64,000 nt of DNA from Mesorhizobium sp. WSM4313 (GCF_002294725.1 NZ_NSFT01000001.1:888839-952838), one strand, 5' to 3'. Shown: positions 27,372 through 40,782, counted from the stretch's first letter. The notes: a model not told the origin generated them from the sequence alone. Program-made: numbers and translations.

Positions 27372-27603
27372 TTTCTTCTCTTTCTCCATTTGGGCCGGAC
27401 GAGCCGGCGCTGTCGAAGTTGCCCCGCGTCCGGTGGAGGCCGGCCCTTGCGGGAGTTTCCTGGTTCAAAGCGGATGCCTTGCCCGCAAGGGCAAGCAAAG
27501 TCCATGCCTGATAGGAAGACGGGCCGCCATACCCCAACGGCCCACTCCAGTCAAGCGCAATCGTTAATTGTCGCCAAGCGCTATCTTTAGTTGTCGGCCC
27601 GGT

Positions 27604-28190
27604 CTACTTCACCGCGGCCGCGAGCACCTTGCCGATCTCGGCGGTCACGGCATCGATACTGGCCATGCCGTCGACAGTCTTGAGCTTGCCCTTGGCGTAG
27701 TAGTAGCCGGTCAGCGGCGCCGTCTTCTTGTAGTATTCGCGCAGGCGTTCCTCGAACACCTCCGGGTTGTCGTCCTTGCGCACAGGCTGGCCGGCGGCCT
27801 TGGCGTCCTCGGCGCGTTTGACGATTCGGCCAACCAGCGCCTTGTCGTCGACGACGAGCTCTATGACGGTGTCGAGCGCTATGCCGCGTTCGGCAAGCAT
27901 GGCCTCGACCGCGTCGGCCTGGACCAGCGTGCGCGGATAGCCGTCGAGGATGAATCCCTTGGCGCAATCCGGCTGATCGATACGCTCGGCGACGATGGCG
28001 TTGACGATCGCATCCGAGACCAGCTCACCGGCATCCATCACCGCCTTGGCACGCTTGCCGACCTCGGTTCCGGCCTGGACGGCGGCACGCAGCATGTCAC
28101 CCGTCGAGAGCTGGGGGATGCCGTGTTTTTCAACCAGTCTTTGTGCTTGCGTCCCCTTGCCCGCTCCTGGCGGCCCAAGCAAAATCAGCC

Positions 28191-28194
<4 letters not shown>
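27604..28194 (-). CDS. adk: Adenylate kinase (short form)
   Basis: A 196-residue kinase that interconverts ATP + AMP and 2 ADP. The P-loop GPPGAGKGT is at residues 7-15; AMP-site residues lie in [25 protein letters not shown] follows. The LID is the short type without Zn cysteines, giving about 20 residues fewer than E. coli. Its ATG overlaps the secY stop as ATGA, so secY and adk are translationally coupled, a conserved arrangement. Confidence 0.97.
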
Positions 28195-29531
<1,337 letters not shown>

Positions 29532-29545
29532 GCCTGATTCTCCGC

Positions 29546-29598
29546 TAGAGCACGATGCCGAAAAATGTGGAGCGGTTTTCGGACGACATCATGCTCTA
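29546..29598. repeat. Rhizobial palindromic intergenic element, copy 2 (rplO-secY spacer)
   Basis: Ends TAGAGCACGATG and CATCATGCTCTA pair over nearly their full length; the core is CCGAAAAATGTGGAGCGGTTTTCGG. It lies 15 bp upstream of the secY ATG, inside the spc operon, so it must be transcribed with it. Confidence 0.75.
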
Positions 29599-29691
29599 CT
29601 TCTTTGATTTCTACGTCGCGCTCGATGCCGCAGCTCAGGCGGCCCGTGTCACCGAAGCTCACGAGATAAGCTCGGGACCGTAAACATGCAA

Positions 29692-29713
29692 GCGGCCGCG
29701 TTGACGCGGCCGC
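29692..29713. promoter_or_regulatory. Strong hairpin in the rplO-secY spacer
   Basis: GCGGCCGCG (29692-29700) and CGCGGCCGC (29705-29713) form a perfect 9-bp GC stem with a TTGA/TCAA loop. On the minus strand TTGCATGTTTAC follows, too weak for a confident terminator. It could attenuate or process the rplO-secY transcript. Confidence 0.45.
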
Positions 29714-29787
29714 CCAATTCATCCGGTCAAAGCGCGGTTCGACGGAATATGCGAAGTCATCCCGGTCGGCCGCGCTTCAAATCGCCG

Positions 29788-30261
29788 TTACTCGGCGGCG
29801 GCCGCTTCCGGCAGCTTCACCGAACCGCCGGCCTTCTCGATCTTCTCGATCGCAGCCTTGGAGGCGCCAGCGACGTCGAAGGACAGCTTGGCCTTGAGTT
29901 CGCCGTCGGAGAGCACGCGCACGCCGTCCTTGGCGCGGCGGATGACGCCGGCGGCAACCAGGGCCTCGGCCGTCACGGTCGCCTTGGCGTCGAGCTTCTT
30001 GGCGTCGACAGCAGCCTGGATGCGGGCCAGCGACACGACCGTGAAGCTCTTGGCGAAGATGTTGTTGAAGCCACGCTTCGGCAGGCGCCGGTAGAGCGGC
30101 ATCTGGCCACCCTCGAAGCCGTTGATGGCAACGCCAGAGCGGGCCTTCTGGCCCTTGACGCCGCGACCGGCGGTCTTGCCCGAACCGGAACCGATGCCGC
30201 GGCCGAGACGCTTCTTGGAGTGCGTCGCGCCGTCCTTGTCACGCAGATCGTTGAGTTTCAT
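29788..30261 (-). CDS. rplO: 50S ribosomal protein L15
   Basis: A 157-residue L15, which joins late in 50S assembly. The N-terminal [38 protein letters not shown] is the glycine-rich L15 extension that penetrates the r[20 protein letters not shown] is also diagnostic. It lies 22 bp after rpmD. The C-terminus is Ala-rich. Confidence 0.97.
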   Translation of the reverse strand: MKLNDLRDKDGATHSKKRLGRGIGSGSGKTAGRGVKGQKARSGVAINGFEGGQMPLYRRLPKRGFNNIFAKSFTVVSLARIQAAVDAKKLDAKATVTAEALVAAGVIRRAKDGVRVLSDGELKAKLSFDVAGASKAAIEKIEKAGGSVKLPEAAAAE

Positions 30262-30283
30262 GTTTCTTCTCCTGCCCTTCCGT

Positions 30284-30481
30284 TCAGGCCTCGTCCACGA
30301 CGCGGACGAGGTGCTGGACGGCGGCGATCATGCCGCGCACCGAAGGGGTATCTTCCAGCGTGCGCCGCTTGTGCATCTTGTTCAGGCCGAGGCCGACCAG
30401 CGTCGCGCGCTGCTCCTTCGGCCGGCGGATCGGAGAGCCGATCTGCTCGACGGTGATGGTCTTGGTAGCTTTCTTGGCCAT
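30284..30481 (-). CDS. rpmD: 50S ribosomal protein L30
   Basis: A 65-residue L30 of normal size. The sequence [21 protein letters not shown] followed by [23 protein letters not shown] is the complete L30 fold. It lies between rpsE (25 bp) and rplO (22 bp), the usual position in the spc group. Confidence 0.97.
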   Translation of the reverse strand: MAKKATKTITVEQIGSPIRRPKEQRATLVGLGLNKMHKRRTLEDTPSVRGMIAAVQHLVRVVDEA

Positions 30482-30506
30482 GGTCGAAATCCCTGGTCAG
30501 CGTCGA

Positions 30507-31070
30507 CTATTCTTCAGCCGCAACGGCGGTGCCGCGGCGGGCCTGAAGGGTCGAGTACTTGATGCCGCGCGCGGCAGCCACATCCTTCGGATGCATCTGG
30601 CTCTTCAGCGCGTCGAAGGTGGCGCGAACCATGTTGTAGGGGTTCGACGAACCCATCGACTTGGCGACCACGTCATGCATGCCGAGCGTCTCGAAGACGG
30701 CGCGCATCGGACCGCCGGCGATGATGCCGGTACCTTGCTTGGCGGCGCGCAGCAGAACGCGTCCGGCGCCCCAGCGGCCCTCGACGTCGTGATGCAGCGT
30801 GCGGCCCGAACGCAGCGGCACGAAGATCATGTCGCGCTTGGCCGACTCGGTCGCCTTGCGGATCGCTTCCGGCACTTCGCGCGCCTTGCCGTGGCCGAAG
30901 CCGACGCGGCCCTTCTGGTCGCCGACGACGACGAGAGCGGCAAAACCGAAACGACGGCCGCCCTTCACCACCTTGGCGACGCGGTTGATGTGGACGAGCT
31001 TGTCCACCATGCCGTCGTCACGCTCTTCGCGCTCGCGGCCGCGGCCGCCTTCTCTACGTTCCTGTGCCAT
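30507..31070 (-). CDS. rpsE: 30S ribosomal protein S5
   Basis: A 187-residue S5, involved in decoding accuracy at the mRNA entry site. ATG at 31070 is chosen over an in-frame start ten codons earlier because [13 protein letters not shown] is the usual alphaproteobacterial start and AGGAT precedes it. The core has [27 protein letters not shown] and [34 protein letters not shown]. The N-terminus is a charged Arg/Glu extension. Confidence 0.97.
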   Translation of the reverse strand: MAQERREGGRGREREERDDGMVDKLVHINRVAKVVKGGRRFGFAALVVVGDQKGRVGFGHGKAREVPEAIRKATESAKRDMIFVPLRSGRTLHHDVEGRWGAGRVLLRAAKQGTGIIAGGPMRAVFETLGMHDVVAKSMGSSNPYNMVRATFDALKSQMHPKDVAAARGIKYSTLQARRGTAVAAEE

Positions 31071-31147
31071 ATCCTGTTCCTTGTTCTTTTCCGGAAGCAC
31101 GGGTTGCTAATTACTGACGCCGCCTTTGGGTCGTCAGCGGCGAAAAA

Positions 31148-31510
31148 TCAGAAGCTGAGACCGCCTTCGCGGGCAGCCTCGGCCAGCGCCTTGACGCGGC
31201 CGTGATAGATGTACGGGCCGCGGTCGAAGACGACTTCCTTGACGCCGGCCTTGGCGGCACGCTCGGCGATCAGCTTGCCGACCGCGGCCGCGGCTGCGGT
31301 GTCGGCGCCGGTCTTGAGCGAACCCTTGAGGTCCTTCTCCAGCGTCGAGGCGGCGGCCAGCGTGTGGCCGTTGGCGTCGTCGATCACCTGGACGTAGATG
31401 TTCTTCGAGGTGCGGTGCACCGAAAGCCGCGGACGCTCGCCGGCGACCTTCTTCAGCTGGCGGCGCACGCGCTGTGCGCGGCGCTGGATGGTTTCTTTGG
31501 GGCTTGCCAT
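31148..31510 (-). CDS. rplR: 50S ribosomal protein L18
   Basis: A 120-residue L18, a 5S rRNA-binding protein of the central protuberance. [12 protein letters not shown] is the basic N-terminal arm. [20 protein letters not shown] and the C-terminal [26 protein letters not shown] are diagnostic. It lies between rplF and rpsE in the standard spc order. Confidence 0.97.
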   Translation of the reverse strand: MASPKETIQRRAQRVRRQLKKVAGERPRLSVHRTSKNIYVQVIDDANGHTLAAASTLEKDLKGSLKTGADTAAAAAVGKLIAERAAKAGVKEVVFDRGPYIYHGRVKALAEAAREGGLSF

Positions 31511-31649
31511 AATGTCAGTTCCTTGCCTTCAGAAAACGGGGGCAACCCTGTGCGGTAGGCCAAGCCTCCCGCGGCCGCTCCCCGCGGCGTTACACTTCTG
31601 CGGCTTGGCCCTTTTTCGAAAAGTCTGCAACTTCTCGGGGCCAGGCCTA

Positions 31650-32183
31650 TTACTTCTTCTTGCCTTCCTTGCGCACGATGCGCTCGTCGGCATAGCGCAC
31701 GCCCTTGCCCTTATAGGGCTCGGGACCGCGATATTCGCGGATCTCGGCGGCGACCTGGCCGACCTGCTGCTTGTCGATGCCCGAGACCGTGATTTCGGTC
31801 GGCTTCGGCACCGTGATGGTGATGCCCTGCGGCGTCTGATAGACCACGTCGTGGCTGAAGCCGAGCGCCAGCTGCAGGTTCTTGCCCTGCAACGCCGCGC
31901 GATAGCCGACGCCGGTGATCTCGAGCTTCTTCTCGAAGCCGTCCTTCACGCCCTGCAGGATGTTGACGATCTGCGTGCGCGACATGCCCCACTTCGAGCG
32001 GGCGGTCTTGGTCTGGTCGCGCGGCTCGACGGAGATCTCGTTGTTCTCCATCTTCACCAGCACTTCGTCGTTCACCACGAACTTCAGCTCGCCCTTGGGG
32101 CCCTTCGCCGTCACGGTCTGGCCGTTGACGGACGCGGTCACGCCTTGCGGCAGCGAAACGGGTTTCTTTCCGATACGAGACAT
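31650..32183 (-). CDS. rplF: 50S ribosomal protein L6
   Basis: A 177-residue L6, near the factor-binding site at the base of the L7/L12 stalk. The start [21 protein letters not shown] and the second-domain signature [22 protein letters not shown] then [17 protein letters not shown] are complete. It follows rpsH by 90 bp. A 139-bp spacer precedes rplR. Confidence 0.98.
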   Translation of the reverse strand: MSRIGKKPVSLPQGVTASVNGQTVTAKGPKGELKFVVNDEVLVKMENNEISVEPRDQTKTARSKWGMSRTQIVNILQGVKDGFEKKLEITGVGYRAALQGKNLQLALGFSHDVVYQTPQGITITVPKPTEITVSGIDKQQVGQVAAEIREYRGPEPYKGKGVRYADERIVRKEGKKK

Positions 32184-32273
32184 TTTGTTGTCCTCGTCAC
32201 TTCTTTCGTTTCAGGTTCCAGTTCCCGGGCGCGATCCCGAGAACCGAAGCCCATTCATCAATCTCTTGGCCGA

Positions 32274-32672
32274 TCAGAAGATCTGGCAGAGGATTTCGCC
32301 GCCGACATTCTGCTCGCGCGCTTCATGGTCGGCCATGACGCCCTTCGGCGTCGAAAGGATGGCGATGCCGAGGCCGTTGGCGACGTGCGGGATCGACTTG
32401 GCCGAGACATAGACGCGACGGCCAGGCTTCGAGACGCGCTCGATCTCGCGCACAACCGGGGCGCCGTCGAAATATTTCAGCTCGATCTCGATTTCCGACT
32501 TGCCGTTTTCGAAGTCGGTCTGACTGTAGTCGCGGATATAGCCTTCCGACTTCAGCACTTCGAGGACGCGGGCACGCAGACGCGAGGCCGGGGTCGAAAC
32601 GCTCGACTTCTTGCGGCCATAGGCGTTGCGGATGCGGGTCAGCATATCGCCGAGAGGATCGCTCAATGACAT
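32274..32672 (-). CDS. rpsH: 30S ribosomal protein S8
   Basis: A 132-residue S8, a primary 16S rRNA binder. The start [23 protein letters not shown] and the C-terminal [21 protein letters not shown] with final GGEILCQIF are diagnostic. In E. coli S8 represses spc translation at the rplE start; whether that holds here is not visible. It follows rpsN by 12 bp. Confidence 0.98.
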   Translation of the reverse strand: MSLSDPLGDMLTRIRNAYGRKKSSVSTPASRLRARVLEVLKSEGYIRDYSQTDFENGKSEIEIELKYFDGAPVVREIERVSKPGRRVYVSAKSIPHVANGLGIAILSTPKGVMADHEAREQNVGGEILCQIF

Positions 32673-32684
32673 CTCAGTGTCTCC

Positions 32685-32990
32685 TTACCAGCTCGACTTG
32701 ACCAGGCCCGGGATCTGGCCGGTATTGCCCAGATCGCGAAGCGCGATACGCGAAAGCTTCAGCTTGCGATAGTAGGCGCGCGGACGGCCCGTCACCTCGC
32801 AGCGATTGCGGATGCGGATCTTGGCCGAGTTGCGCGGCAGCGCCGAAAGCTTCAACTGGGCGCGGAAACGCTCTTCCATCGGCTTGGACTGATCCATGAT
32901 GATGGCCTTGAGCGCCGTGCGCTTGGCGGCGTACTGGTCGGCGAGCTTGCGGCGCCGGTTGTTCTTCTCGACTGAGCTGGTCTTTGCCAT
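32685..32990 (-). CDS. rpsN: 30S ribosomal protein S14 (zinc-independent form)
   Basis: A 101-residue S14. The start [24 protein letters not shown] at 32990 replaces a longer in-frame reading. The length and lack of CxxC pairs mark the C-minus form that does not need zinc. [30 protein letters not shown] is the rRNA-binding signature. It lies between rplE and rpsH in the head-protein part of the spc group. Confidence 0.97.
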   Translation of the reverse strand: MAKTSSVEKNNRRRKLADQYAAKRTALKAIIMDQSKPMEERFRAQLKLSALPRNSAKIRIRNRCEVTGRPRAYYRKLKLSRIALRDLGNTGQIPGLVKSSW

Positions 32991-33016
32991 TTCAGATGTT
33001 TCCTTTTTCGCTGCCG

Positions 33017-33595
33017 TTACTGGCGGAAGGGGAAGTTGAAGGCCTTGAGCAGCGCTCTTGCCTCGTCGTCCGTCTTCGCCGTCGTACAAACGATGACGTC
33101 CATGCCCCAGACCTGATCAACCTTGTCGTAGTTGATCTCCGGGAACACGATGTGTTCCTTGATGCCCATGGCGTAGTTGCCACGGCCGTCAAAGCTCTTC
33201 GGGTTCAGCCCGCGGAAGTCGCGAACGCGCGGCAGCGCGATGTTCACGAGGCGGTCGAGGAACTCGTACATGCGTTCCTTGCGCAGCGTGACCTTGGCGC
33301 CGATCGGCATGTTCTCGCGCACCTTGAAGCCGGCAATCGAGTTGCGGGCGCGGGTGACGACGGCCTTCTGGCCGGCGATCAGCGCGAGATCCTCGGCCGC
33401 GACCGAGGGCTTCTTGGAGTCTGCGGTTGCTTCGCCGACACCCATGTTCAGCACGATCTTGTCGATGCGCGGAACCTGCATGTCATTGTCGTAGCCGAAC
33501 TGCTCCTGCATCGCCTTGCGGATGGTCTCGTTGTAGACCTTCTTGAGGCGCGGCTCGTTCTTGGCAGTTGCCTGCTTGGTTTCAGCCTTAGCCAT
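33017..33595 (-). CDS. rplE: 50S ribosomal protein L5
   Basis: A 192-residue L5, binding 5S rRNA and P-site tRNA at the central protuberance. [23 protein letters not shown] begins at 33595; the ATG overlaps the rplX stop as ATGGCTAA (eight bases). [16 protein letters not shown] and [22 protein letters not shown] are diagnostic. The N-terminus is slightly longer than in E. coli. Confidence 0.98.
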   Translation of the reverse strand: MAKAETKQATAKNEPRLKKVYNETIRKAMQEQFGYDNDMQVPRIDKIVLNMGVGEATADSKKPSVAAEDLALIAGQKAVVTRARNSIAGFKVRENMPIGAKVTLRKERMYEFLDRLVNIALPRVRDFRGLNPKSFDGRGNYAMGIKEHIVFPEINYDKVDQVWGMDVIVCTTAKTDDEARALLKAFNFPFRQ

Positions 33596-33902
33596 TGATG
33601 ACTTCTCCCGAACGCTTGGCGACGCGCACCTTCTTGCCATCCTTCTGGATGGTGAAGCCGACGCGGGTCGGCTTGCCGTCCTTGGGGTCGGCCAGCGCGA
33701 TATTCGACAGGTGGATCGGCGCTTCCTTGGTGATGATCCCGGCCTCTTGCGACTGGGTCTGCTTCTGGTGACGGCGAATGAGGTTCACGCCGCGGACGAC
33801 CGCGGTGTCTTCCTTCGGCTGCACCGACAGGACTTCGCCCGAACGGCCCTTGTCCTTGCCGGCAAGCACGACGACCTTGTCGCCTTTTTTGATCTTTTGC
33901 AT
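33588..33902 (-). CDS. rplX: 50S ribosomal protein L24
   Basis: A 104-residue L24, an assembly initiator near the exit tunnel. The KOW motif is at the N-terminus: [46 protein letters not shown] follows. It lies 12 bp after rplN and overlaps rplE by eight bases. Confidence 0.97.
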   Translation of the reverse strand: MQKIKKGDKVVVLAGKDKGRSGEVLSVQPKEDTAVVRGVNLIRRHQKQTQSQEAGIITKEAPIHLSNIALADPKDGKPTRVGFTIQKDGKKVRVAKRSGEVING

Positions 33903-33914
33903 TGGTCCGGCTCC

Positions 33915-34283
33915 TTACAGCACTTCAGGCGCGAGCGAGATGATCTTCATGTGGTTCTTGGCGCGCAATTCGCGCGGAACCGGTCCGAAGATACGGGTGC
34001 CGATCGGCTCTTTCTTATTGTCGACGAGAACGGCCGCGTTCTTGTCGAAACGGATCACGCTGCCGTCCGGGCGGCGGATGTCCTTGGCCGTGCGAACCAC
34101 GACCGCCTTCATCACATCGCCCTTCTTAACGCGGCCGCGCGGAATGGCTTCCTTGATCGACACCACGATGATGTCGCCGACGGAGGCGTATTTCCGCTTC
34201 GAGCCGCCCAGCACCTTGATGCACATGACACGACGGGCGCCGGAATTATCCGCGACGTCGAGGTTTGTTTGCATCTGAATCAT
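33915..34283 (-). CDS. rplN: 50S ribosomal protein L14
   Basis: A 122-residue L14, forming an intersubunit bridge with 16S r[30 protein letters not shown] and [22 protein letters not shown] are the PROSITE-like L14 signature. It is the first gene of the spc group, 82 bp after rpsQ. Confidence 0.98.
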   Translation of the reverse strand: MIQMQTNLDVADNSGARRVMCIKVLGGSKRKYASVGDIIVVSIKEAIPRGRVKKGDVMKAVVVRTAKDIRRPDGSVIRFDKNAAVLVDNKKEPIGTRIFGPVPRELRAKNHMKIISLAPEVL

Positions 34284-34365
34284 GACTGGCCGCCTTCTTC
34301 TTTTCTAACGGGACGGGTTCTTCACCCTTCCCCGGTCTGTCCAAAATTCGGTTCGTTCGCCCGGA

Positions 34366-34605
34366 TCAAGCCTGATCCGAAGAGACGACAACCCAGCGTT
34401 TGTCCTTGGAAATCGGCTTCGATTCCTGGATGAACACCTGGTCGCCGACCTTGTGGGCGTTGTTCTCGTCGTGCGCCTTGTACTTCTTGGTCATGCGCAC
34501 GGTCTTCTTCATCACGGGATGCGTGAAGCGACGCTCGACCTTGACCACGACCGTCTTCTCGTTCTTGTCGCTGACGACGGTGCCCTGCAGGATGCGCTTT
34601 GGCAT
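34366..34605 (-). CDS. rpsQ: 30S ribosomal protein S17
   Basis: A 79-residue S17, an early assembly protein of the 30S body. [26 protein letters not shown] and [31 protein letters not shown] are diagnostic of the OB-fold. It follows rpmC by four bases and is last in the S10 group. Confidence 0.98.
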   Translation of the reverse strand: MPKRILQGTVVSDKNEKTVVVKVERRFTHPVMKKTVRMTKKYKAHDENNAHKVGDQVFIQESKPISKDKRWVVVSSDQA

Positions 34606-34609
34606 GGTC

Positions 34610-34810
34610 TTAACCCTTCTTGGCCGCGGCTTTTTCCGCGGCGATGGTCTTGATGCGCGCGATGTCCTTGCGGACCTGCTTCACGCGCGCGGTCTTTTCG
34701 AGCTGGCCGGTGGCCTTCTGGAAGCGCAGGTTGAACTGCTCCTTCTTGAGAGCGGCCAGGTCGTCGGTCAGTTGATCCTGGGTCTTGGTCCGGATGTCTT
34801 CGGCTTTCAT
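34610..34810 (-). CDS. rpmC: 50S ribosomal protein L29
   Basis: A 66-residue helical-hairpin protein at the tunnel exit, near the SRP and trigger-factor docking site. [17 protein letters not shown] L29 core is seen as [36 protein letters not shown]. It lies 12 bp after rplP. Confidence 0.97.
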   Translation of the reverse strand: MKAEDIRTKTQDQLTDDLAALKKEQFNLRFQKATGQLEKTARVKQVRKDIARIKTIAAEKAAAKKG

Positions 34811-34822
34811 GATCGCCTGTCC

Positions 34823-35236
34823 TTATTCTGCGATGCGCTGCACGAAGCGCGTCTTGACCGAGAGCTTGGCGGCGCCGAGACGCAGCGCTTCACGAGCGGT
34901 CTCCTCGCTGACGCCGTCGATCTCGAACATGATACGGCCGGGCTTGACGCGCGCCGCCCAGTAGTCGACGGCGCCCTTGCCCTTACCCATGCGGACTTCG
35001 GTCGGCTTCGAGGTGACCGGCAGGTCCGGGAACACCCGGATCCAGACGCGGCCGGCGCGCTTCATCTCGCGCGTGATCGCGCGGCGGGCCGCCTCGATCT
35101 CGCGCGCGGTGACGCGGTTCGGCTCAAGCGCCTTCAGCCCGAAACCGCCGAAATCCAGATTGGTGCCGCCCTTGGCGGCACCGTGGATACGGCCCTTGAA
35201 CTGCTTGCGGAACTTTGTGCGCTTTGGCTGCAGCAT
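34823..35236 (-). CDS. rplP: 50S ribosomal protein L16
   Basis: A 137-residue L16, which helps position the A-site tRNA acceptor arm. [19 protein letters not shown] and [31 protein letters not shown] are diagnostic. It lies 27 bp after rpsC. Confidence 0.98.
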   Translation of the reverse strand: MLQPKRTKFRKQFKGRIHGAAKGGTNLDFGGFGLKALEPNRVTAREIEAARRAITREMKRAGRVWIRVFPDLPVTSKPTEVRMGKGKGAVDYWAARVKPGRIMFEIDGVSEETAREALRLGAAKLSVKTRFVQRIAE

Positions 35237-35263
35237 CGTTCTAACTCCAAATTCTCAAATGTC

Positions 35264-35998
35264 TCAGGCGTTCTCGCGACGGCGGCCGCGTTCGCGCTCA
35301 CCGCCAGCACCGCCGCCGCCATGCGCGGCATCGCCTTCGGTTGCACGGCGCTCGGAAGCCATAGGGTCATGCTCGAGGATCTCGCCCTTGAACACCCACA
35401 CCTTGACGCCGCAGATGCCGTAGGCCGTGTTCGCCTCGGCCGTGCCGTAGTCGACGTCGGCGCGCAGCGTATGCAGCGGCACGCGGCCTTCGCGGTACCA
35501 CTCCATGCGCGCGATCTCGGCGCCGCCGAGACGGCCAGAGCAGTTGATGCGGATGCCTTCGGCGCCGAGACGCATGGCCGACTGAACGGCACGCTTCATG
35601 GCGCGGCGGAACGCGATGCGGCGCTCGAGCTGCTGGGCGATCGACTGGGCGACCAGCGTGGCGTCGATTTCCGGCTTGCGCACTTCAACGATGTTGAGGT
35701 GCGTTTCGGACTTCGTCATCTCGGTCAGCTTCTTGCGAAGCTTCTCGATGTCGGCGCCCTTCTTGCCGATGATGAGGCCCGGACGCGCGGCGTGGATGGT
35801 GACGCGGCACTTCTTGTGCGGACGCTCGATCACGACCTTCGAGATCGCGGCCTGCTTGAGTTCCTTCTCAAGATACTTGCGGATCTTGAGGTCCTCGTGC
35901 AGCAGTTGGCCGTATTCGCCGGTGTTCGCGAACCAGCGCGAATCCCAGGTACGGTTGATGCCGAGACGCAGCCCGATCGGATTGACTTTCTGGCCCAT
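35264..35998 (-). CDS. rpsC: 30S ribosomal protein S3
   Basis: A 244-residue S3, part of the mRNA entry channel helicase. [22 protein letters not shown] begins it; the KH motif region is [46 protein letters not shown] is also conserved. The C-terminus is a Gly/Arg-rich tail. The start shares one base with the rplV stop (TAATG), so they are coupled. Confidence 0.98.
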   Translation of the reverse strand: MGQKVNPIGLRLGINRTWDSRWFANTGEYGQLLHEDLKIRKYLEKELKQAAISKVVIERPHKKCRVTIHAARPGLIIGKKGADIEKLRKKLTEMTKSETHLNIVEVRKPEIDATLVAQSIAQQLERRIAFRRAMKRAVQSAMRLGAEGIRINCSGRLGGAEIARMEWYREGRVPLHTLRADVDYGTAEANTAYGICGVKVWVFKGEILEHDPMASERRATEGDAAHGGGGAGGERERGRRRENA

Positions 35999-36387
35999 TA
36001 TGCGGCCTCCCCTTTTTCCTCGACTTCACGAACGACGATCGTGAGGTGCGAGAACGGCTTTTCGATACGGCTGGCGCGGCCGCGGCCACGAGCGTGGAAG
36101 CGCTTCATGACGATCGACTTGCCGACATAGGCTTCCGCCACGATCAGAGCGTCGACGTCGAGGTCGTGATTGTTTTCCGCATTGGCGATCGCCGACTCCA
36201 GCGTCTTCTTGACCGTGCCGGAAATCCGCTTGGCCGAGAATTCGAGGTCGGAAAGCGCTGTCGCGACCTTCTTGCCGCGGATCAGCGCGGCAACCAGGTT
36301 GAGCTTCTGCGGGCTGATGCGGATCGTGCGCAGAACGGCACGCGCCTCGTTATCAGCAAGCCTGCGCGGAGCTTTGGCCTTGCCCAT
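35998..36387 (-). CDS. rplV: 50S ribosomal protein L22
   Basis: A 129-residue L22, whose beta-hairpin lines the exit tunnel. The alphaproteobacterial start [23 protein letters not shown] precedes the core [45 protein letters not shown] is the tunnel hairpin. It lies two bases after rpsS. Confidence 0.98.
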   Translation of the reverse strand: MGKAKAPRRLADNEARAVLRTIRISPQKLNLVAALIRGKKVATALSDLEFSAKRISGTVKKTLESAIANAENNHDLDVDALIVAEAYVGKSIVMKRFHARGRGRASRIEKPFSHLTIVVREVEEKGEAA

Positions 36388-36389
36388 GA

Positions 36390-36668
36390 TTATTTCCTCT
36401 TCGCCTTCTTATCCGCGCCGTGACCGTAATAGGTCCGGGTCGGAGCGAATTCACCGAACTTGTGGCCGACCATGTCCTCGTTCACCGAGACGGGAACGTG
36501 CTTCTGGCCGTTGTAGACACCGAAGGTGAAGCCGACGAACTGCGGCAGGATGGTGGAGCGACGGCTCCACATCTTGATCACCTCATTGCGACCACCTTCA
36601 CGAACCTTGTCCACCTTCTTGAGAAGGTAGCCGTCGATAAAGGGGCCTTTCCAAATCGAACGAGTCAC
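36390..36668 (-). CDS. rpsS: 30S ribosomal protein S19
   Basis: A 92-residue S19 of the 30S head. [22 protein letters not shown] and [48 protein letters not shown] are the family core. It lies 16 bp after rplB. Confidence 0.98.
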   Translation of the reverse strand: MTRSIWKGPFIDGYLLKKVDKVREGGRNEVIKMWSRRSTILPQFVGFTFGVYNGQKHVPVSVNEDMVGHKFGEFAPTRTYYGHGADKKAKRK

Positions 36669-36684
36669 TTGGCGTTACCTCTTC

Positions 36685-37518
36685 TTAGCTCTTGCGCTGA
36701 TGACGCGAGCGCAGGATGAACTTGTCGGTCGCCTTGTTGGACCGCGTCTTCTTGCCCTTGGTCGGCTTGCCCCAGGGCGAAACCGGATGACGGCCACCCG
36801 AGGTGCGGCCTTCGCCGCCGCCATGCGGATGGTCGACCGGGTTCATGGCCACGCCGCGATTGTGCGGACGCTTGCCGCGCCACACGGTGCGACCGGCCTT
36901 GCCGTCGTTGATGTTGCCGTGGTCGGGGTTCGACACGGCGCCGACGGTGGCCATGCAGGAGCCGTGCACGACACGCTGCTCGCCCGAGTTGAGGCGCAGG
37001 ATCGCCATGCCCTGGTCGCGGCCGACGAGCTGAGCGTAACCGCCAGCCGAACGGGCGACCTGGCCGCCCTTGCCCGGCTTCAGCTCGATGTTGTGGACGA
37101 TCGTGCCGACCGGCATCGAGGCCAGCGGCATCGCGTTGCCCGGCTTCACGTCGACCGCTTCGCCAGCCACGATCTTGTCGCCGGCAGCAAGACGCTGCGG
37201 GGCCAGGATGTAGGACAGCTCGCCGTCGTCATACTTGATCAGCGCGATGAAGGCGGTGCGGTTCGGATCGTATTCGATGCGCTCGACCGTGCCGACGACG
37301 TCGTACTTCTTACGCTTGAAGTCGATGATGCGGTACGAACGCTTGTGACCGCCGCCGATGAAGCGGGCCGTGATGCGGCCGTAGTTGTTGCGGCCGCCCG
37401 ACTTGGTCAGGCCTTCGGTCAGGCCCTTGATGGGCTTGCCCTTGTAGAGGCCCGAGCGGTCGACGATGACCAGCTGGCGGGTGCTCGGCGTTACCGGGTT
37501 GAATTTCTTAAGTGCCAT
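36685..37518 (-). CDS. rplB: 50S ribosomal protein L2
   Basis: A 277-residue L2, essential for peptidyl-transfer centre structure and subunit joining. [27 protein letters not shown] begins it. The functional histidine region is [35 protein letters not shown] near the C-terminus. It lies 22 bp after rplW. Confidence 0.99.
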   Translation of the reverse strand: MALKKFNPVTPSTRQLVIVDRSGLYKGKPIKGLTEGLTKSGGRNNYGRITARFIGGGHKRSYRIIDFKRKKYDVVGTVERIEYDPNRTAFIALIKYDDGELSYILAPQRLAAGDKIVAGEAVDVKPGNAMPLASMPVGTIVHNIELKPGKGGQVARSAGGYAQLVGRDQGMAILRLNSGEQRVVHGSCMATVGAVSNPDHGNINDGKAGRTVWRGKRPHNRGVAMNPVDHPHGGGEGRTSGGRHPVSPWGKPTKGKKTRSNKATDKFILRSRHQRKS

Positions 37519-37540
37519 TGTCCTGTCCTCGCGGCCTTGC

Positions 37541-37834
37541 TCAGAGACCCGTCGCGACGTCGATCGACTGGCCGTCGGCCAGCGTCACAACCGCCTTCTT
37601 GACGTCGCCCTGGCGGCCAACGGTGCCGCGGAAGCGCTTGATCTTGCCCTTGCGGACGAGCGTGTTCACAGCCGTCACCTTGACGCCGAAGAGAGCCTCC
37701 ACGGCAGCCTTGATTTCCGGCTTCGACGCCTTCTTGGCGACGTTGAAGACGACCTGGTTCTGCTCGGAAGCCATGGTCGACTTTTCGGTGATCGCCGGCG
37801 AGACGATCACGTCGTAGTGACGAAGGTCGGTCAT
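37541..37834 (-). CDS. rplW: 50S ribosomal protein L23
   Basis: A 97-residue L23 at the tunnel exit, the docking site for trigger factor and [54 protein letters not shown] contains the conserved Glu region. Its ATG overlaps the rplD stop as ATGA, so the pair is translationally coupled. Confidence 0.98.
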   Translation of the reverse strand: MTDLRHYDVIVSPAITEKSTMASEQNQVVFNVAKKASKPEIKAAVEALFGVKVTAVNTLVRKGKIKRFRGTVGRQGDVKKAVVTLADGQSIDVATGL

Positions 37835-38451
37835 TTAAAGCGCTCCTCGAGAGCCTCGACCGCGGCCTTCGAAAGGACCAGCGTGCCGCGGCGCAGAATG
37901 TCGTAGACGTTGATGCCTTGGATGGGCAGCACGTCGATGTTCGGAATGTTGGTCGCGGCCAGCTTGAAGTTCTGGTCAAGCTCGGCGCCGCCGATGACCA
38001 GGGCGTTGGTCAGCCCCAGCGTCTCGAAATTCGCCACCAGCGCCTTGGTCTTGGCTTCGGTGAGCTTCAGCTCGTCGACGATGATCAGCGAAGCGCTCTT
38101 GGCCTTGGCCGAGAGAGCGTGCTTGAGGCCAAGCGCACGGACCTTCTTCGGCAGCTCGTGCTCATGGCTGCGAACGACCGGGCCGTGTGCCTTGCCGCCG
38201 CCGCGGAACTGCGGAGCGCGGGCCGAGTGGTGACGGGCGCGGCCCGTACCCTTCTGCTTGTACATCTTGGCGCCGGTGCGCGCGATTTCGGCGCGGCCCT
38301 TGGCCTTGTGCGTGCCCTGCTGCTTCTTGGCGAGCTGCCAGCGCACGACGCGCTGCAGGATGTCCTCGCGCGGGTCAAGGCCGAAAATCTCCTCGGAGAG
38401 TTCCACCTTGCCGGCGTCCTTGCCGCCCAGCGTTGTGATCTTGAGATCCAT
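37831..38451 (-). CDS. rplD: 50S ribosomal protein L4
   Basis: A 206-residue L4, with a tunnel loop and, in E. coli, a repressor role on the S10 operon. The loop region is [31 protein letters not shown]. The start shares one base with the rplC stop (TAATG). Whether L4 autoregulates here is unknown; no S10 leader was recognised. Confidence 0.98.
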   Translation of the reverse strand: MDLKITTLGGKDAGKVELSEEIFGLDPREDILQRVVRWQLAKKQQGTHKAKGRAEIARTGAKMYKQKGTGRARHHSARAPQFRGGGKAHGPVVRSHEHELPKKVRALGLKHALSAKAKSASLIIVDELKLTEAKTKALVANFETLGLTNALVIGGAELDQNFKLAATNIPNIDVLPIQGINVYDILRRGTLVLSKAAVEALEERFK

Positions 38452-39167
38452 TATTCGGCTCCCTCAGTGGCCGGGGCTTCGTTCTTGGCGGCAGCGGCGC
38501 GGATCGCGGCCGGCTTCGGCGCATTGGCCGGCAGCGCAACCTTGGCGGCGTCGCGAACCAGGATCCAGGCGCCCTTGACGCCGGGCACCGCGCCGCGGAT
38601 CAGGATCAGGCCGCGATCGGCATCGGTCGAGACGACCTCGACATTCTGCGTGGTGACGCGGGTGTCGCCCATGTGGCCGGCCATCTTCTTGCCCTTGAAC
38701 ACCTTGCCGGGGTCCTGGCGCTGGCCGGTCGAGCCGTGCGTGCGGTGCGAGACCGAGTTACCATGCGTGGCGCGGCCACCGCCCATGTGGTGCCGCTTGA
38801 TCACGCCCTGAAAACCCTTCCCGGTCGAGGTGCCGGTGACGTCCACCTTCTGGCCGGCGACGAAATGCTCGACGGTCAGCTCGGCGCCGACGTCGATCAT
38901 GTTGTCGGCGGAGACGCGAAACTCGGCGACCTTGGCCTTCGGCTCGACGGAAGCGGCGGCGAAATGGCCGCGCATCGCCTTCGACGTGTTCTTCACCTTG
39001 GCAAGGCCAACGCCGAGCTGGACGGCGGTGTAGCCGTTCTTCTCCTGCGTGCGCTGGGCCACGACCTGGCAGTTCTCCATCTGGAGAACGGTGACGGGAA
39101 CGTGTTCGCCGGCATCGTTATAGATGCGGGTCATTCCCACCTTCTTTGCAATCACACCTGAACGCAT
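38451..39167 (-). CDS. rplC: 50S ribosomal protein L3
   Basis: A 238-residue L3 near the peptidyl-transfer centre. [29 protein letters not shown] begins at 39167. [57 protein letters not shown] is the extended loop. An Ala-rich tail of about 25 residues follows the core, longer than in E. coli and common in Rhizobiales. Confidence 0.98.
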   Translation of the reverse strand: MRSGVIAKKVGMTRIYNDAGEHVPVTVLQMENCQVVAQRTQEKNGYTAVQLGVGLAKVKNTSKAMRGHFAAASVEPKAKVAEFRVSADNMIDVGAELTVEHFVAGQKVDVTGTSTGKGFQGVIKRHHMGGGRATHGNSVSHRTHGSTGQRQDPGKVFKGKKMAGHMGDTRVTTQNVEVVSTDADRGLILIRGAVPGVKGAWILVRDAAKVALPANAPKPAAIRAAAAKNEAPATEGAE

Positions 39168-39228
39168 CGGTTCAATTCCTTTAGAGTTCCGGGCCAGGGG
39201 CACCGCCCCTTACCGCTCTCTCATTCCC

Positions 39229-39537
39229 TTAGAGCTTGATCTCGACGTCGACACCGGCGGCCAGATCGAGCTTCATCAAAGCATCGACTGTCTGCGGGGT
39301 CGGATCGACGATGTCGAGCAGCCGCTTGTGCGTGCGCATCTCGAACTGTTCGCGGCTCTTCTTGTCGACGTGGGGCGACCGGTTGACCGTGAATTTTTCG
39401 ATCCGCGTCGGCAGCGGGATTGGGCCGCGGACGTTGGCGCCGGTGCGCTTGGCGGTCGACACGATTTCGCGCGTCGAGGCGTCGAGCACCCGGTGGTCAA
39501 ACGCCTTAAGGCGGATGCGGATATTCTGTCCGTTCAT
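39229..39537 (-). CDS. rpsJ: 30S ribosomal protein S10 / NusE
   Basis: A 102-residue S10, also the NusE antitermination partner of NusB and Nus[23 protein letters not shown] and [37 protein letters not shown] are diagnostic. It follows tuf by 69 bp and starts the S10 group. Confidence 0.98.
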   Translation of the reverse strand: MNGQNIRIRLKAFDHRVLDASTREIVSTAKRTGANVRGPIPLPTRIEKFTVNRSPHVDKKSREQFEMRTHKRLLDIVDPTPQTVDALMKLDLAAGVDVEIKL

Positions 39538-39606
39538 GCGTCAATTCCTTGTTCTGGCGCGGCGCGGGCAGCTCCCGCGCCCGCGACAGATCGGTTTCAG
39601 TCCAAA

Positions 39607-40782
<1,176 letters not shown>

